A model generated the notes under the pieces. That model did not search any database and was not told the origin of the DNA. It saw nothing but the letters and a program-made list of their open reading frames with translations. A DNA stretch of 64,000 nucleotides from NCBI RefSeq assembly GCF_001314995.1, contig NZ_CP012938.1, positions 5,828,001 through 5,892,000 on the forward strand, written 5' to 3'. This DNA comes from Bacteroides ovatus (GTDB taxonomy: Bacteria > Bacteroidota > Bacteroidia > Bacteroidales > Bacteroidaceae). Positions 55,169 through 63,604 of the stretch are shown here, one piece after another. The stretch's first letter is position 1. Each line of letters opens with the position of its first letter. The position numbers were made by a program, and so were the translations under genes.

Positions 55169-56428
55169 CTAGTATTTGTATTTTTTCCAGGCTCCCCTGG
55201 TGAAATCCGGTATTTCTACTGCCATGCTCTTATTCAGTACAGATTTTTCACTTAGTTCTGTGATACACGACCATTCGGCTGCATCGTATACATCCATATC
55301 CAGTGGAAGCCCGTTGCGCAGACAATGAATAAGGCGGTAATCCATAACATAATTCATTTCATTGGGTAGGCCTCTGCGATGTGCTTCTTCGCCAATGGTT
55401 GCGCTAAAAGGATGTTTATAGCGTGCCATCATTTTTTCTAGCAGTTCTCCTTCAAGTGGAGTGTCTCCATTAGGATCCAGGGCGATACAGGGGACAGGGT
55501 ATTTTTGGGCGAATCCCAGTGTGCCGCATACTGTTTGAAGGCGGCTGTAAGGACGTGGGGTGGATATGTCGTATTGAAGCATGATTGTCTTTCCTTTGAG
55601 CGTGTGGATAAGAGTGGTGTTTACGTCTCCCAATTGATATTTCTGGTGGGCTTCCGGTGAATATTCGCCGAATAGTCTGCGGGCATACTCGCTCATTCCT
55701 GCCTGATGAGTAGACATGGAAACGAGATATTCCATTCTGTCACTGCGATGAATATCCAGTATCTGGCAGGCGGGGCCCAACCCATGAGTGGGATAAGGAT
55801 TGCCTGTATGTTCGATGCTGTATCTTTTTCCCCAATGGTTGTGATAGCCGCCTTCGCTCTCTTCGGCAAAATACATTGAACGAAGATCGTGAATGTAGGC
55901 TCCTTCTACATGCATGATTTCTCCGAACAATCCTCGTTGGGCCATGTTGAGAGTCATTAGTGCAAAGGGATCATAACAACAATTTTCGAGCATGATGCAG
56001 TGTCGCCTGGTTTTTTCTGCGGTGTCTACCAATTGCCAACATTCTTCCACGCTCATAGCAGCCGGAACTTCAATAGCTACATGTTTATTGCATTCCATTG
56101 CGAAAGTTGCCATTGGAGTATGCATTAACCAGTCTGTGCAGATGAATATTAAATCTACTTCATCCGATTCGCACATCTTCTTCCATCCCTCCACTCCGGT
56201 ATATCCGGTGGCTTCGGAACGGTCGGCTTCTTTTAATAGTTGTTGGGCCTTACTTAGATTTCCTTCTCTTATTTCACAAAGAGCTTTGATTTCTACTCCT
56301 TCAATTTGCAGATAACGTTGTAAGGTGAGCAATCCGCGATTGCCCAGTCCTATAATCCCGATGCGGATAGTGAGGATAGGGGGATGTGCTAGTCGGAGTA
56401 CGTGCGATTGTACCGGAGAATTTTTCAT
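55169..56428 (-). CDS. GH109-type NAD-dependent glycosidase/oxidoreductase without signal peptide
   Basis: 419 residues. It shares the layout of the neighbouring exported protein: Rossmann loop [66 protein letters not shown] and [13 protein letters not shown]. The GH109 GGHGG motif is altered ([17 protein letters not shown], with GGHGG replaced). The N-terminus ([20 protein letters not shown]) is not a signal peptide, so a cytoplasmic location is expected, or the signal was lost. It lies upstream of the exported copy and looks like a diverged duplicate. Whether it is a glycosidase or a dehydrogenase is open. Confidence 0.85.
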   Translation of the reverse strand: MKNSPVQSHVLRLAHPPILTIRIGIIGLGNRGLLTLQRYLQIEGVEIKALCEIREGNLSKAQQLLKEADRSEATGYTGVEGWKKMCESDEVDLIFICTDWLMHTPMATFAMECNKHVAIEVPAAMSVEECWQLVDTAEKTRRHCIMLENCCYDPFALMTLNMAQRGLFGEIMHVEGAYIHDLRSMYFAEESEGGYHNHWGKRYSIEHTGNPYPTHGLGPACQILDIHRSDRMEYLVSMSTHQAGMSEYARRLFGEYSPEAHQKYQLGDVNTTLIHTLKGKTIMLQYDISTPRPYSRLQTVCGTLGFAQKYPVPCIALDPNGDTPLEGELLEKMMARYKHPFSATIGEEAHRRGLPNEMNYVMDYRLIHCLRNGLPLDMDVYDAAEWSCITELSEKSVLNKSMAVEIPDFTRGAWKKYKY

Positions 56429-56460
56429 AAGCTTAGCGGTCTAAAGTAAAACAAAAAAAA

Positions 56461-56484
56461 GAGAATCTAATTTCTCAGATTCTC
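56461..56484 (-). terminator. Terminator of the tRNA-Tyr/tRNA-Gly operon
   Basis: GAGAATCT (56461-56468) pairs with AGATTCTC (56477-56484), and on the minus strand is followed by an eight-T run (56453-56460). It ends the tRNA transcript just before the GH109-type gene. Confidence 0.88.
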
Positions 56485-56491
56485 TTTGGAG

Positions 56492-56564
56492 AGCGGAAGA
56501 CGGGGCTCAAACCCGCGACCCTCAGCTTGGAAGGCTAATGCTCTATCAACTGAGCTACTTCCGC
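56492..56564 (-). tRNA. tRNA-Gly (anticodon TCC)
   Basis: 73 bases, read on the minus strand. Acceptor GCGGAAG/CTTCCGC with a discriminator T, D-arm GCTC...GAGC, anticodon loop CTTCCAA (anticodon TCC), T-arm GCGGG/CCCGT with loop TTTGAGC. CCA is not encoded. It follows tRNA-Tyr after eight bases in the same transcript. Confidence 0.97.
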
Positions 56565-56572
56565 AATTTTTG

Positions 56573-56655
56573 TGGGCAAAGATGGATTCGAACCACCGAA
56601 GTCGAAAGACAGCAGATTTACAGTCTGCCCCATTTGGCCACTCTGGTATTTGCCC
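56573..56655 (-). tRNA. tRNA-Tyr (anticodon GTA)
   Basis: 83 bases on the minus strand. Acceptor GGGCAAA/TTTGCCC with discriminator A, anticodon loop with GTA (CTGTAAA), a long variable arm (GTCTTTCGAC region) as in class II tRNAs, and T-loop GGTTCGAATCC. CCA is not encoded. First of two tRNAs in the operon. Confidence 0.97.
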
Positions 56656-56705
56656 TTTTTTGCTTTTGAGGAGGTTTGTTTCTCAATTGCGGTGCAAAGA
56701 TACAA

Positions 56706-57200
56706 CTATTTATTTAAACTCCAAACAAAATCGATCATTTTTATTGCAGTAATTGCACATTCATCTCCTTTGTTACCCAGTTTGCCACCGGCACGATCCT
56801 CTGCTTGCTCCATTGTATTTGTGGTAATTAATCCGTAAATAACTGGTATATCGCCAGTTGCGTTTAATTCGGTAATTCCTTGGGTTGCTCCCATGCAAAC
56901 ATAATCAAAATGTGGGGTATCTCCTTTAATTACGCAACCAATTGCAATAATTGCATCAAGATCGCAATTTTCCATCATTTGGTTGGCTCCAAAAGTAAGT
57001 TCGAAACTTCCCGGTACAGTTTTCACCAGAATATTTTCGTCTTTTGCTCCATGTTTTTTTAATGTATCGACTGCGCCTTTCAGTAAAGCACCGGTAATAT
57101 TGAAATTCCATTCGGATACGACAATACCAAATTTCATTGCTTCTGCATTCGGAACGGAATTGAAATCATATTCGGATAAGTTATGGTAAGCTGTTGCCAT
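56706..57200 (-). CDS. ribH: 6,7-dimethyl-8-ribityllumazine synthase
   Basis: 164 residues. The family blocks are present: [54 protein letters not shown] (with the catalytic His) and [19 protein letters not shown]. It makes the penultimate intermediate of riboflavin in the cytoplasm as a large oligomer. It lies downstream of the TPR-protein gene with a gap that has an intergenic repeat. Confidence 0.97.
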   Translation of the reverse strand: MATAYHNLSEYDFNSVPNAEAMKFGIVVSEWNFNITGALLKGAVDTLKKHGAKDENILVKTVPGSFELTFGANQMMENCDLDAIIAIGCVIKGDTPHFDYVCMGATQGITELNATGDIPVIYGLITTNTMEQAEDRAGGKLGNKGDECAITAIKMIDFVWSLNK

Positions 57201-57262
57201 AGTTAATTAAAAGTTGAGAATTATAAAATGAAGATTTGAGAGTATGAGAGATTTAAAAAGAA

Positions 57263-57329
57263 AGGCACGGATTTCACGGATTCCACGGTTTTAATAGATA
57301 GTCCGCTTAATCCGGTGTAATCCGTGCCT
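57263..57329. repeat. Inverted repeat with CACGGATT units
   Basis: AGGCACGGATT (57263-57273) pairs with AATCCGTGCCT (57319-57329). CACGGATT recurs between the arms, and CCACGG follows. The GC content differs from the flanking AT-rich gap. Such CACGGATT words recur in Bacteroides intergenic DNA in my experience. It lies between ribH and the TPR gene and could end the TPR transcript. Confidence 0.65.
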
Positions 57330-57356
57330 CGATTCCCTTATATAATAGATGGTATA

Positions 57357-58040
57357 TTATTTTTTCATCAATTTAGCTTGCTCGATATATTTGTCGATGT
57401 CCATAGCCTGATAAGATTGGAAATATTTATCCTTGATCTTAGTGTAAGCGTTTACAGCATCGTCATATTTTCCCTGTTTTACCAGGATTTCACCAGCTTG
57501 TATCAGGAAGATCGGGCTTAATGTGTTGTTGTCAGCTTTGTCTGCTGCCGACAATAAAGTAGAAGCCGCTTTGTCTAATTGGCCAAGTTGTGCGTAGCAG
57601 TTACCTGCAGCACCCAAGATTGCCGGAGCAACCATTTGGTCTTTTCCATTAAAGCTGTCCAGCATCTTCACTGCTTCTTCATATTTGCCAAGTTGTGCGT
57701 AGCAAATACCAGCATAAGCTTTTGCCAAATTGGCAGCTTTTGTTCCGCTGTAGTCATCAGCAACTTTCAGGAAACCTGTATAACCGATGCTGTCACCGTT
57801 CAAAGCCTGTTCAAAAGCATCCTGTTCAAAGTATTCCTGTCCTTTGAAAAGAGCTGCCTGTGCTTTTTCTTCACGTGGTTCAGCATAGAGGTTTTTGTAC
57901 ATGATAAAACCTGCTACAATAATAATCACAGCAACAACACCGCCAATAATTGCGTTTTTGTACTTGATAAGAAATGCTTCCGATTGTGTCAGTGCATCTT
58001 CTACGTTCAGATGTTCGTTCTGATTCTTTTGTTCTGCCAT
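57357..58040 (-). CDS. Membrane-anchored TPR protein (YfgM-like)
   Basis: 227 residues: a cytoplasmic N-terminal segment, one membrane helix (AIIGGVVAVIIIVAGFIMYK) and about four tetratricopeptide-like repeats (AKAYAGICYAQLGKYEEAVK; ILGAAGNCYAQLGQLDKAAS; LIQAGEILVKQGKYDDAVNA). The layout resembles YfgM/ancillary SecYEG TPR proteins, which take part in periplasmic protein handling. Function here is not proven. Its promoter and that of recF face away from each other. Confidence 0.88.
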   Translation of the reverse strand: MAEQKNQNEHLNVEDALTQSEAFLIKYKNAIIGGVVAVIIIVAGFIMYKNLYAEPREEKAQAALFKGQEYFEQDAFEQALNGDSIGYTGFLKVADDYSGTKAANLAKAYAGICYAQLGKYEEAVKMLDSFNGKDQMVAPAILGAAGNCYAQLGQLDKAASTLLSAADKADNNTLSPIFLIQAGEILVKQGKYDDAVNAYTKIKDKYFQSYQAMDIDKYIEQAKLMKK

Positions 58041-58088
58041 TTTATATGATTCTTTTTGTTATTATTCACAGTTTGATATTTCGACTCG

Positions 58089-58096
58089 CAAAAGTA
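58089..58096 (-). promoter_or_regulatory. -7 box for the TPR gene
   Basis: TACTTTTG on the minus strand, 49 bases upstream of the start at 58040. Confidence 0.5.
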
Positions 58097-58170
58097 GTTT
58101 TTTTATATCTACAAACGAAATTTAGAAGCATCTTTTTTTGTTTTACACCCGAAAACCACGAAAATCTTGC

Positions 58171-58178
58171 TACTTTTG
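58171..58178 (+). promoter_or_regulatory. -7 box for recF
   Basis: TACTTTTG on the plus strand, 23 bases upstream of the ATG at 58201. It rules out the longer frame opening at 58138, which would begin upstream of the transcript. Confidence 0.55.
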
Positions 58179-58200
58179 TGAACAAATTAACGTGTACACA

Positions 58201-59319
58201 ATGATACTGAAACGAATATCCATATTAAACTATAAGAATCTGGAAGAGGTAGAACTGGGATTCTCTGCTAAGCTGAATTGTTTTTTCGGACTGAATGGAA
58301 TGGGAAAGACGAATTTGCTGGATGCGGTGTATTTCTTGTCTTTCTGTAAGAGCTCCGGAAACCCGATTGATTCTCAAAATATTCGTCATGAACAAGACTT
58401 TTTCGTGATTCAGGGCTTTTATGAAGCGGAGGACGGAACTCCTGAAGAGATTTATTGTGGGATGAAACGCCGTTCGAAGAAACAATTTAAGCGGAATAAG
58501 AAAGAATATAGCCGTTTTTCGGACCACATCGGTTTTCTGCCTTTGGTGATGGTTTCACCTGCCGATTCCGAATTGATAGCCGGGGGAAGTGAGGAGCGTC
58601 GCCGGTTTATGGATGTAGTGATTTCGCAGTATGATAAGGAATATCTTGAAGCGCTGATACGGTATAATAAAGTATTGGCGCAGCGTAACACATTGTTGAA
58701 GAGTGAGTTTCCGGTGGAGGAGGAGCTGTTTCTTGTATGGGAGGAGATGATGGCGCAAGCCGGTGCAATCGTATTCCAGAAACGTGAAGCGTTTATCCGG
58801 GAGTTTATTCCTATTTTCCAATCTTTCTATTCCTTTATCTCGCAGGATAAAGAGGTGGTGGGATTATCTTATGAGTCTCATGCGCGAGATGCTTCTTTGT
58901 TGGAAGTGTTGAAGCAAAGCAGGGAGAGGGATAAGATAATGGGATTCTCTTTGCGTGGGATTCATAAAGATGAGTTGAATATGTTGTTGGGTGAATTCCC
59001 GATAAAGAAAGAAGGTTCGCAGGGACAGAACAAAACGTATCTGGTAGCATTGAAACTGGCGCAGTTTGATTTCTTGAAGCGTACCGGCCGGACTGTTCCT
59101 TTATTATTATTAGATGATATTTTCGATAAGTTGGATGCTTCCCGTGTAGAGCAAATAGTGAAGCTGGTGGCTGGAGACAATTTCGGGCAGATATTTATAA
59201 CGGACACGAACCGGGGACATCTCGACCGTATTTTACATAAGGTAGGCAGCGATTATAAAATATTTCGTGTAGAAGAGGGCACAATTCAAGAAACGGAGGC
59301 TGATAATGAAGCGCAATGA
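58201..59319 (+). CDS. recF: DNA replication and repair protein RecF
   Basis: 372 residues from ATG at 58201 (MILKRISILNYKNLEEVELG). Walker A is FGLNGMGKTNLLDAVYFLS, the signature motif region SQGQNKTYLVALKLAQ and Walker B LLLLDDIFDKLDASRVEQIV, an SMC-like ABC ATPase layout. RecF helps load RecA at gaps. It is not next to dnaA/dnaN here, as is common in Bacteroides. The stop codon lies inside the start of the DciA-like gene (14 bases of overlap), so the two are coupled. Confidence 0.97.
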   Translation: MILKRISILNYKNLEEVELGFSAKLNCFFGLNGMGKTNLLDAVYFLSFCKSSGNPIDSQNIRHEQDFFVIQGFYEAEDGTPEEIYCGMKRRSKKQFKRNKKEYSRFSDHIGFLPLVMVSPADSELIAGGSEERRRFMDVVISQYDKEYLEALIRYNKVLAQRNTLLKSEFPVEEELFLVWEEMMAQAGAIVFQKREAFIREFIPIFQSFYSFISQDKEVVGLSYESHARDASLLEVLKQSRERDKIMGFSLRGIHKDELNMLLGEFPIKKEGSQGQNKTYLVALKLAQFDFLKRTGRTVPLLLLDDIFDKLDASRVEQIVKLVAGDNFGQIFITDTNRGHLDRILHKVGSDYKIFRVEEGTIQETEADNEAQ

Positions 59320-59593
59320 TGCCGAACAAATAGGAAAACTGATTCAACAGTTTCTTCGTCAGGAGAGTTTGGAATCTCCGCTGAACGAACAAAGACTACT
59401 GGACGCCTGGCCTCAAATCTTGGGACCGGCGGCGGCTTATACCAGCAATCTTTATATTCGTAATCAGACATTATATGTGCATCTGACTTCCGCAGCTCTT
59501 CGTCAGGAATTGATGATGGGGCGTGAGGTATTGGTGCGCACGCTGAATCAGAGAGTCGGAGCTACCGTAATTACAAATATTATTTTTCGTTGA
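59306..59593 (+). CDS. DUF721/DciA-like protein
   Basis: 95 residues of the DUF721 (DciA-related) family: an N-terminal helix (MKRNDAEQIGKLIQQFLRQE), the W in LLDAWPQILGPAAAYTSNLY and the KH-like LYIRNQTLYVHLTSAALRQEL. DciA proteins load the replicative helicase in many bacteria, but this short Bacteroidetes form lacks the usual C-terminal extension. It overlaps recF by 14 bases and its end overlaps the convergent PHP gene by 14 bases. Confidence 0.85.
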   Translation: MKRNDAEQIGKLIQQFLRQESLESPLNEQRLLDAWPQILGPAAAYTSNLYIRNQTLYVHLTSAALRQELMMGREVLVRTLNQRVGATVITNIIFR

Positions 59594-60371
59594 AGAAAGA
59601 TATTCTGTCTATAACCTTTATACCTAGCTTCCGGAGTGTTTTGGTTGCACGGTTGTAATAAAAAGGATTTTCCAAATATTGATTGTTATGGGCATCTACG
59701 CCGATGATAGCGGTGCAACCTTCATGGGCGGCTATTTTCCAGAAATCCGGATGAGGAATGGTAGTAATGCCATGAATATCATTGTACTCTTCATATCCGA
59801 TATTATATTCCAACGGTAAGTTTAACCGTACTGCCGTCCGGCAGATATGTCTGCTGACTAGCTTACAATGACGATCGAACTCGGGGTAAGAACGCATAAA
59901 TAAATCCGGATGGGCAAGGTAGGCAAATAGTCCGCTTTCCATTCCTTCAATAGCACTCTCTTCATAGAGTTCGAGCATGTCTACCGAATCTGTATTCCGG
60001 CCGAAGTAGGGGAACTTCTCATCTGTGTGAAAATGGTGATTTCCAAAGATGATATAGTCCAGTTTATATTCTTTGATGATTCCTTTTAACCAGTGTATGT
60101 ATTCAGGAAAGTATTCGCATTCCAATCCTATTTTTATGCTGATTTGATTTTTATATTTCTCTTGCAGCGAACGGATACTTTCCACATATCCCGGTAACTC
60201 TTCGGGAAGCATCCGGATGTCGGATATATAATCAGTGTGATATTTCCACGGAGTGTGGTCAGAAAAGCCTAATTCTTGATAGCCGCCTTTGATGGCACTT
60301 AAAACAAATTCTTCGTCACTCCCTGTCGCATGATGGCAGCGGGTGGTGTGGGTGTGATAATTCGTCTTCAT
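59580..60371 (-). CDS. PHP-domain histidinol-phosphatase
   Basis: 263 residues with the metal ligands of PHP phosphatases: NYHTHTTRCHHATG at the start (HTH), LGFSDHTPW, IKIGLECEYFPE, the IIFGNHHF stretch, DLFMRSYPE and the C-terminal GVDAHNN. HisK-type enzymes dephosphorylate histidinol phosphate; the length fits. Its first 56 bases overlap the end of the 5-formyl-THF cyclo-ligase gene in another frame, so translation is probably coupled. A general PHP phosphoesterase is the alternative. Confidence 0.88.
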   Translation of the reverse strand: MKTNYHTHTTRCHHATGSDEEFVLSAIKGGYQELGFSDHTPWKYHTDYISDIRMLPEELPGYVESIRSLQEKYKNQISIKIGLECEYFPEYIHWLKGIIKEYKLDYIIFGNHHFHTDEKFPYFGRNTDSVDMLELYEESAIEGMESGLFAYLAHPDLFMRSYPEFDRHCKLVSRHICRTAVRLNLPLEYNIGYEEYNDIHGITTIPHPDFWKIAAHEGCTAIIGVDAHNNQYLENPFYYNRATKTLRKLGIKVIDRISFFNEK

Positions 60372-60909
60372 TGATTGTTATGATTATATCCATGCGGATG
60401 TCGAATGATTCCGCCGGAACTTCTTCTACTAATTGAAATGGGAAACAGATTCCTGCTTTATAGGCTGATGGTATGCGTGGCAGGAGACGGTCATAATATC
60501 CTTTTCCCCGCCCCAAACGGTTACCTTTAGCATCGAAAGCTACTCCGGGAACGACGATGAACTCTATGGCTGCATAGTCTGTGAATATTTCTCCGGTTGG
60601 TTCTGCTATACCGTAGATGCCGCTGATTGACATGTCTTCCGGTCCCGTGTATATCCGTAGTTCTAAATCATCGCCTACTACTACAGGGAGTAGAATCCGT
60701 TTTTCGCTACTCCATTTTTGAATAAAGGCATGTGTATCTACTTCGTCATTCAGCGAATGGTATAGTAATACAGTATTTGCCGCCCTGAAAGCCGGATGGG
60801 CTTCAAGGGCGGCAAGTATATTAGCTGATTGCAGCTTTCGCATAGTTGAATCCGCGTGTTGGGTCTTCAGTAATGCTATATGCTTGCGCAGTTCTTTTTT
60901 TCTTTCCAT
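60316..60909 (-). CDS. 5-formyltetrahydrofolate cyclo-ligase
   Basis: 197 residues. The N-terminal helix (MERKKELRKHIALLKTQHAD) is typical of the family, so the start at 60909 is kept although it overlaps the upstream S41 protease gene by 89 bases; a Met at 60843 would cut this helix. The conserved FVVPGVAFDAKGNRLGRGKG and YYDRLLPR segments carry the ATP and folate-binding residues. It recycles 5-formyl-THF to methenyl-THF. Confidence 0.93.
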   Translation of the reverse strand: MERKKELRKHIALLKTQHADSTMRKLQSANILAALEAHPAFRAANTVLLYHSLNDEVDTHAFIQKWSSEKRILLPVVVGDDLELRIYTGPEDMSISGIYGIAEPTGEIFTDYAAIEFIVVPGVAFDAKGNRLGRGKGYYDRLLPRIPSAYKAGICFPFQLVEEVPAESFDIRMDIIITINEDELSHPHHPLPSCDRE

Positions 60910-62569
60910 CTTTTTTATCCTTCGTCACTTCTTCTTCAACGGCTACCGGAGCTTTGGGGAAAGCTTCTCCTTTTTCAAGTATCTCAATACCTTTAATGAC
61001 AGTAGCATCTGTCTTGTTGAAGTATTGGAGATAGGCTTCCAGTCCAAGCATATTGTAGATGATGTTGCCAAAGAGGTTCTTTTCCAATAGTTTGTATGAT
61101 TTCTGAATGAGGATATTTCTTCTTTTCACTCCTTTACTGTCGGCAAAACGGACAAACTGTTCCACCAAACCTTGATGACGAAGATAGTTCAGTAATTCTT
61201 CCTCAGTTTCGTATTGGCTTAACTTCTTCCGGTTATTGTCGGTGTATTGGAATGTGAACTGAATAGTCAGTCCCCGGTTAATAACTGTCGATAGATAAGA
61301 AGTGACTCCCGTTGTATCCTGCGGTACGAATATATCCGGCATGATACCACCACCGCCATACACAGTACGTCCTAAGCTGGTATTATAACGTTCGCTCTCA
61401 TTCTGCTTGATACTATCACGTGAGAAAAATTCTCCATGTTCGTAACGGGTGTATAAATCCAGCTCGTAGTTACGATCTTTACCACTTTCGTATGGGCGTT
61501 GGATGCAACGTCCGGATGGGGTGTAGTAGCGGGCGATTGTCAGGCGGATAGCCGATCCGTCACTGAAATCGATAGGCTGTTGCACAAGTCCCTTACCGAA
61601 AGAACGGCGTCCTACAACTGTACCCCGGTCGTTATCTTGAATAGCTCCGGTGAAAATTTCACTGGCGGAAGCAGAACCTTCGTCAATCAATACAACGAGC
61701 GGCATTTTCTGACAACTACCCGTACCGTTGGCAAATTCTTCTGCACGTGGATATTTACGACCTTGAGTATATACGATCAACTTGCCTTCAGGCAAGAATT
61801 CATTTACCATGCGGATGGCAGCTTCCATATATCCTCCGGTATTACCGCGCAGGTCAATGATTAGACCTTTGCATTTTTTGTGGTTGAGTTGTGCTAATGC
61901 ATTAAGCAATTCTACATGGCTGGTACGTCCGAATTTGCTGACTTTCACATAACCGATATCGTCGTTCACCATGTAAGCAGCATCTACGGTATTTTGAGGA
62001 ATGTCTCCACGTGTGATGTTGAAGTGTAATAAGTCCTTTTCTCCTGTTCGTTTGATTCCCAATTTTACCTGTGAGCCTTTCGGACCTTTCAAGGTGCGCA
62101 TAGCCCGTTCGTTCGTTACTTTCTTGCCGACAAACAAGCTATCGTCTACAGTAACAATACGGTCGCCCGCCATTAATCCTATCTTTTCAGAAGGACCTCC
62201 CTGAACAACAGCATTGACATGAATGGTGTCATTCTGTATGGTAAACTGGATACCAATTCCGCTGAAGCTGCCTTCCAGTTCAGAGTTGACTTCTTCGAGA
62301 TTTTGGGCTGGGATATAAGTTGAATGCGGATCCAGTTCGGCTAGAATTTGCGGCATGGCTTTTTCTACCAAATCGGCCATGTTTACGGTGTCGACATATT
62401 GATCGTCTACAATGCGTAACAAAGCGTTTAGCTTATTGGAGGAACCATTAATGATACCCAAACGGTTGCCGGCAAAATGCTTGGCATAAAATGTACCGAT
62501 AAGAATCCCGACTACCACACTGACTGCTATGATGACAGGTGTAAAACGTGAAGAGTTTTTTGTACTCAT
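60821..62569 (-). CDS. S41 family C-terminal processing peptidase
   Basis: 582 residues: a membrane-anchor helix (FTPVIIAVSVVVGILIGTFY), a PDZ domain (SFSGIGIQFTIQNDTIHVNA; IGLMAGDRIVTVDD) and the S41 catalytic core with Ser in LIDEGSASASEIFTGAIQ and Lys in GRRSFGKGLVQQ, the Ser-Lys dyad of CtpA/Prc proteases. A C-terminal extension beyond residue 400 is specific to Bacteroidetes. It works in the periplasm on envelope proteins. Its 3' end overlaps the folate gene by 89 bases. Confidence 0.94.
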   Translation of the reverse strand: MSTKNSSRFTPVIIAVSVVVGILIGTFYAKHFAGNRLGIINGSSNKLNALLRIVDDQYVDTVNMADLVEKAMPQILAELDPHSTYIPAQNLEEVNSELEGSFSGIGIQFTIQNDTIHVNAVVQGGPSEKIGLMAGDRIVTVDDSLFVGKKVTNERAMRTLKGPKGSQVKLGIKRTGEKDLLHFNITRGDIPQNTVDAAYMVNDDIGYVKVSKFGRTSHVELLNALAQLNHKKCKGLIIDLRGNTGGYMEAAIRMVNEFLPEGKLIVYTQGRKYPRAEEFANGTGSCQKMPLVVLIDEGSASASEIFTGAIQDNDRGTVVGRRSFGKGLVQQPIDFSDGSAIRLTIARYYTPSGRCIQRPYESGKDRNYELDLYTRYEHGEFFSRDSIKQNESERYNTSLGRTVYGGGGIMPDIFVPQDTTGVTSYLSTVINRGLTIQFTFQYTDNNRKKLSQYETEEELLNYLRHQGLVEQFVRFADSKGVKRRNILIQKSYKLLEKNLFGNIIYNMLGLEAYLQYFNKTDATVIKGIEILEKGEAFPKAPVAVEEEVTKDKKDGKKKRTAQAYSITEDPTRGFNYAKAAIS

Positions 62570-62599
62570 GTCTATTCCTTTTTTAAAACGTTCGTCTTC

Positions 62600-63049
62600 T
62601 TATTTATTTGGAGAGGAATTATCATCTAACTCTGTGTAGATAACTTCGATTCCCGCCCGTTTTAATAACTCTATTCCATCTTCCAGGCGGTAATGCTCGG
62701 AATAAACTACCCGTTTGATTCCTGCCTGTATGATTAACTTTGCACATTCGATGCAAGGAGAGGCGGTGACGTACATGGTAGCACCGTCGCTACTGTTATT
62801 TGAACGCGCTATTTTGGTAATGGCATTGGCTTCCGCATGCAGAACGTATGGTTTTGTCAGGTTGTTTTCATCTTCACATACATTCTCGAATCCGGAAGGT
62901 GTTCCATTATATCCGTCGGAGATAATCATTTTATCCTTAACAATTAAAGCTCCTACTTTACGGCGTTGACAATAGGAATTTTCAGCCCATATACTGGCCA
63001 TACGTATATAACGTTTGTCAAGTTCTAATTGTTTCTTTTCAGTGTCCAT
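62600..63049 (-). CDS. dCMP deaminase (ComEB-type)
   Basis: 149 residues of the cytidine/deoxycytidylate deaminase fold. The zinc motif is HAEANAI with the catalytic Glu, and PCIEC with two Cys. AENSYCQRRKVGALIVKDKM and SDGYNGTPSGFENVCEDENN are typical of dCMP deaminases. It makes dUMP for thymidylate synthesis. It lies between the lipoprotein and protease genes with short gaps. Confidence 0.93.
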   Translation of the reverse strand: MDTEKKQLELDKRYIRMASIWAENSYCQRRKVGALIVKDKMIISDGYNGTPSGFENVCEDENNLTKPYVLHAEANAITKIARSNNSSDGATMYVTASPCIECAKLIIQAGIKRVVYSEHYRLEDGIELLKRAGIEVIYTELDDNSSPNK

Positions 63050-63057
63050 GTTGTTTA

Positions 63058-63573
63058 CTATTTACTGCTTACTACCCGGAAAACCATACGGAAAGTTTGT
63101 TTACCGGATGCCGGTTTGTATAAAAGGTATAAGTTATTACTATCTCCTTCGTAAGATGTAGCTGCATTAAGCCCCTCTATAAAATTTTTGGCGAGTTTGT
63201 CGTCGCCATAACTACCTGCAGTGGTAACTGTAGCTTTGAAGCTATTGTTTTTGGCGTTGGCATTCCATTTTCCTTCAAAAGTACTGGTTGCAATTACAGT
63301 TCCTTTTATATTTCCGTTAATAACATCTCCATCTACTGTGCCATCAAATACAATATTATATGTACCGTTCTTATTAAGCTCTTTAATACTTGCTTTCTCT
63401 TGTTCTTCATTCTCCCAAAAGCCAAACATCTCATGACCTCCATCTACTGTGATATAATTTAGTTTCCAGGTTTTTCCTGTAAAGATAGCAGCTACATCGT
63501 CCGAATCATTACACCCTGAAAATAAAGGAAGCAATAAAAGCAATCCTACTATTTGAAATATACTTCTCTTCAT
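63058..63573 (-). CDS. DUF4847 family lipoprotein
   Basis: 171 residues with a lipoprotein signal (IVGLLLLLPLFSGCNDSDDV, lipobox FSGC near residue 21) and a lipocalin-like beta-rich body (TGKTWKLNYITVDGG; GTYNIVFDGTVDGDVIN; FRMVFRVV at the end). I recognise this as DUF4847, a Bacteroidales family of unknown function. It precedes the dCMP deaminase gene by eight bases. Confidence 0.85.
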   Translation of the reverse strand: MKRSIFQIVGLLLLLPLFSGCNDSDDVAAIFTGKTWKLNYITVDGGHEMFGFWENEEQEKASIKELNKNGTYNIVFDGTVDGDVINGNIKGTVIATSTFEGKWNANAKNNSFKATVTTAGSYGDDKLAKNFIEGLNAATSYEGDSNNLYLLYKPASGKQTFRMVFRVVSSK

Positions 63574-63604
63574 ATTTAATATCTAATAACTTAATATTTA
63601 CTAC

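Noticed and set aside
58138..58200. Upstream extension of recF
   Set aside because: A consensus -7 box at 58171-58178 lies within it, and RecF proteins begin with the MILKRISILNY-type strand at 58201.
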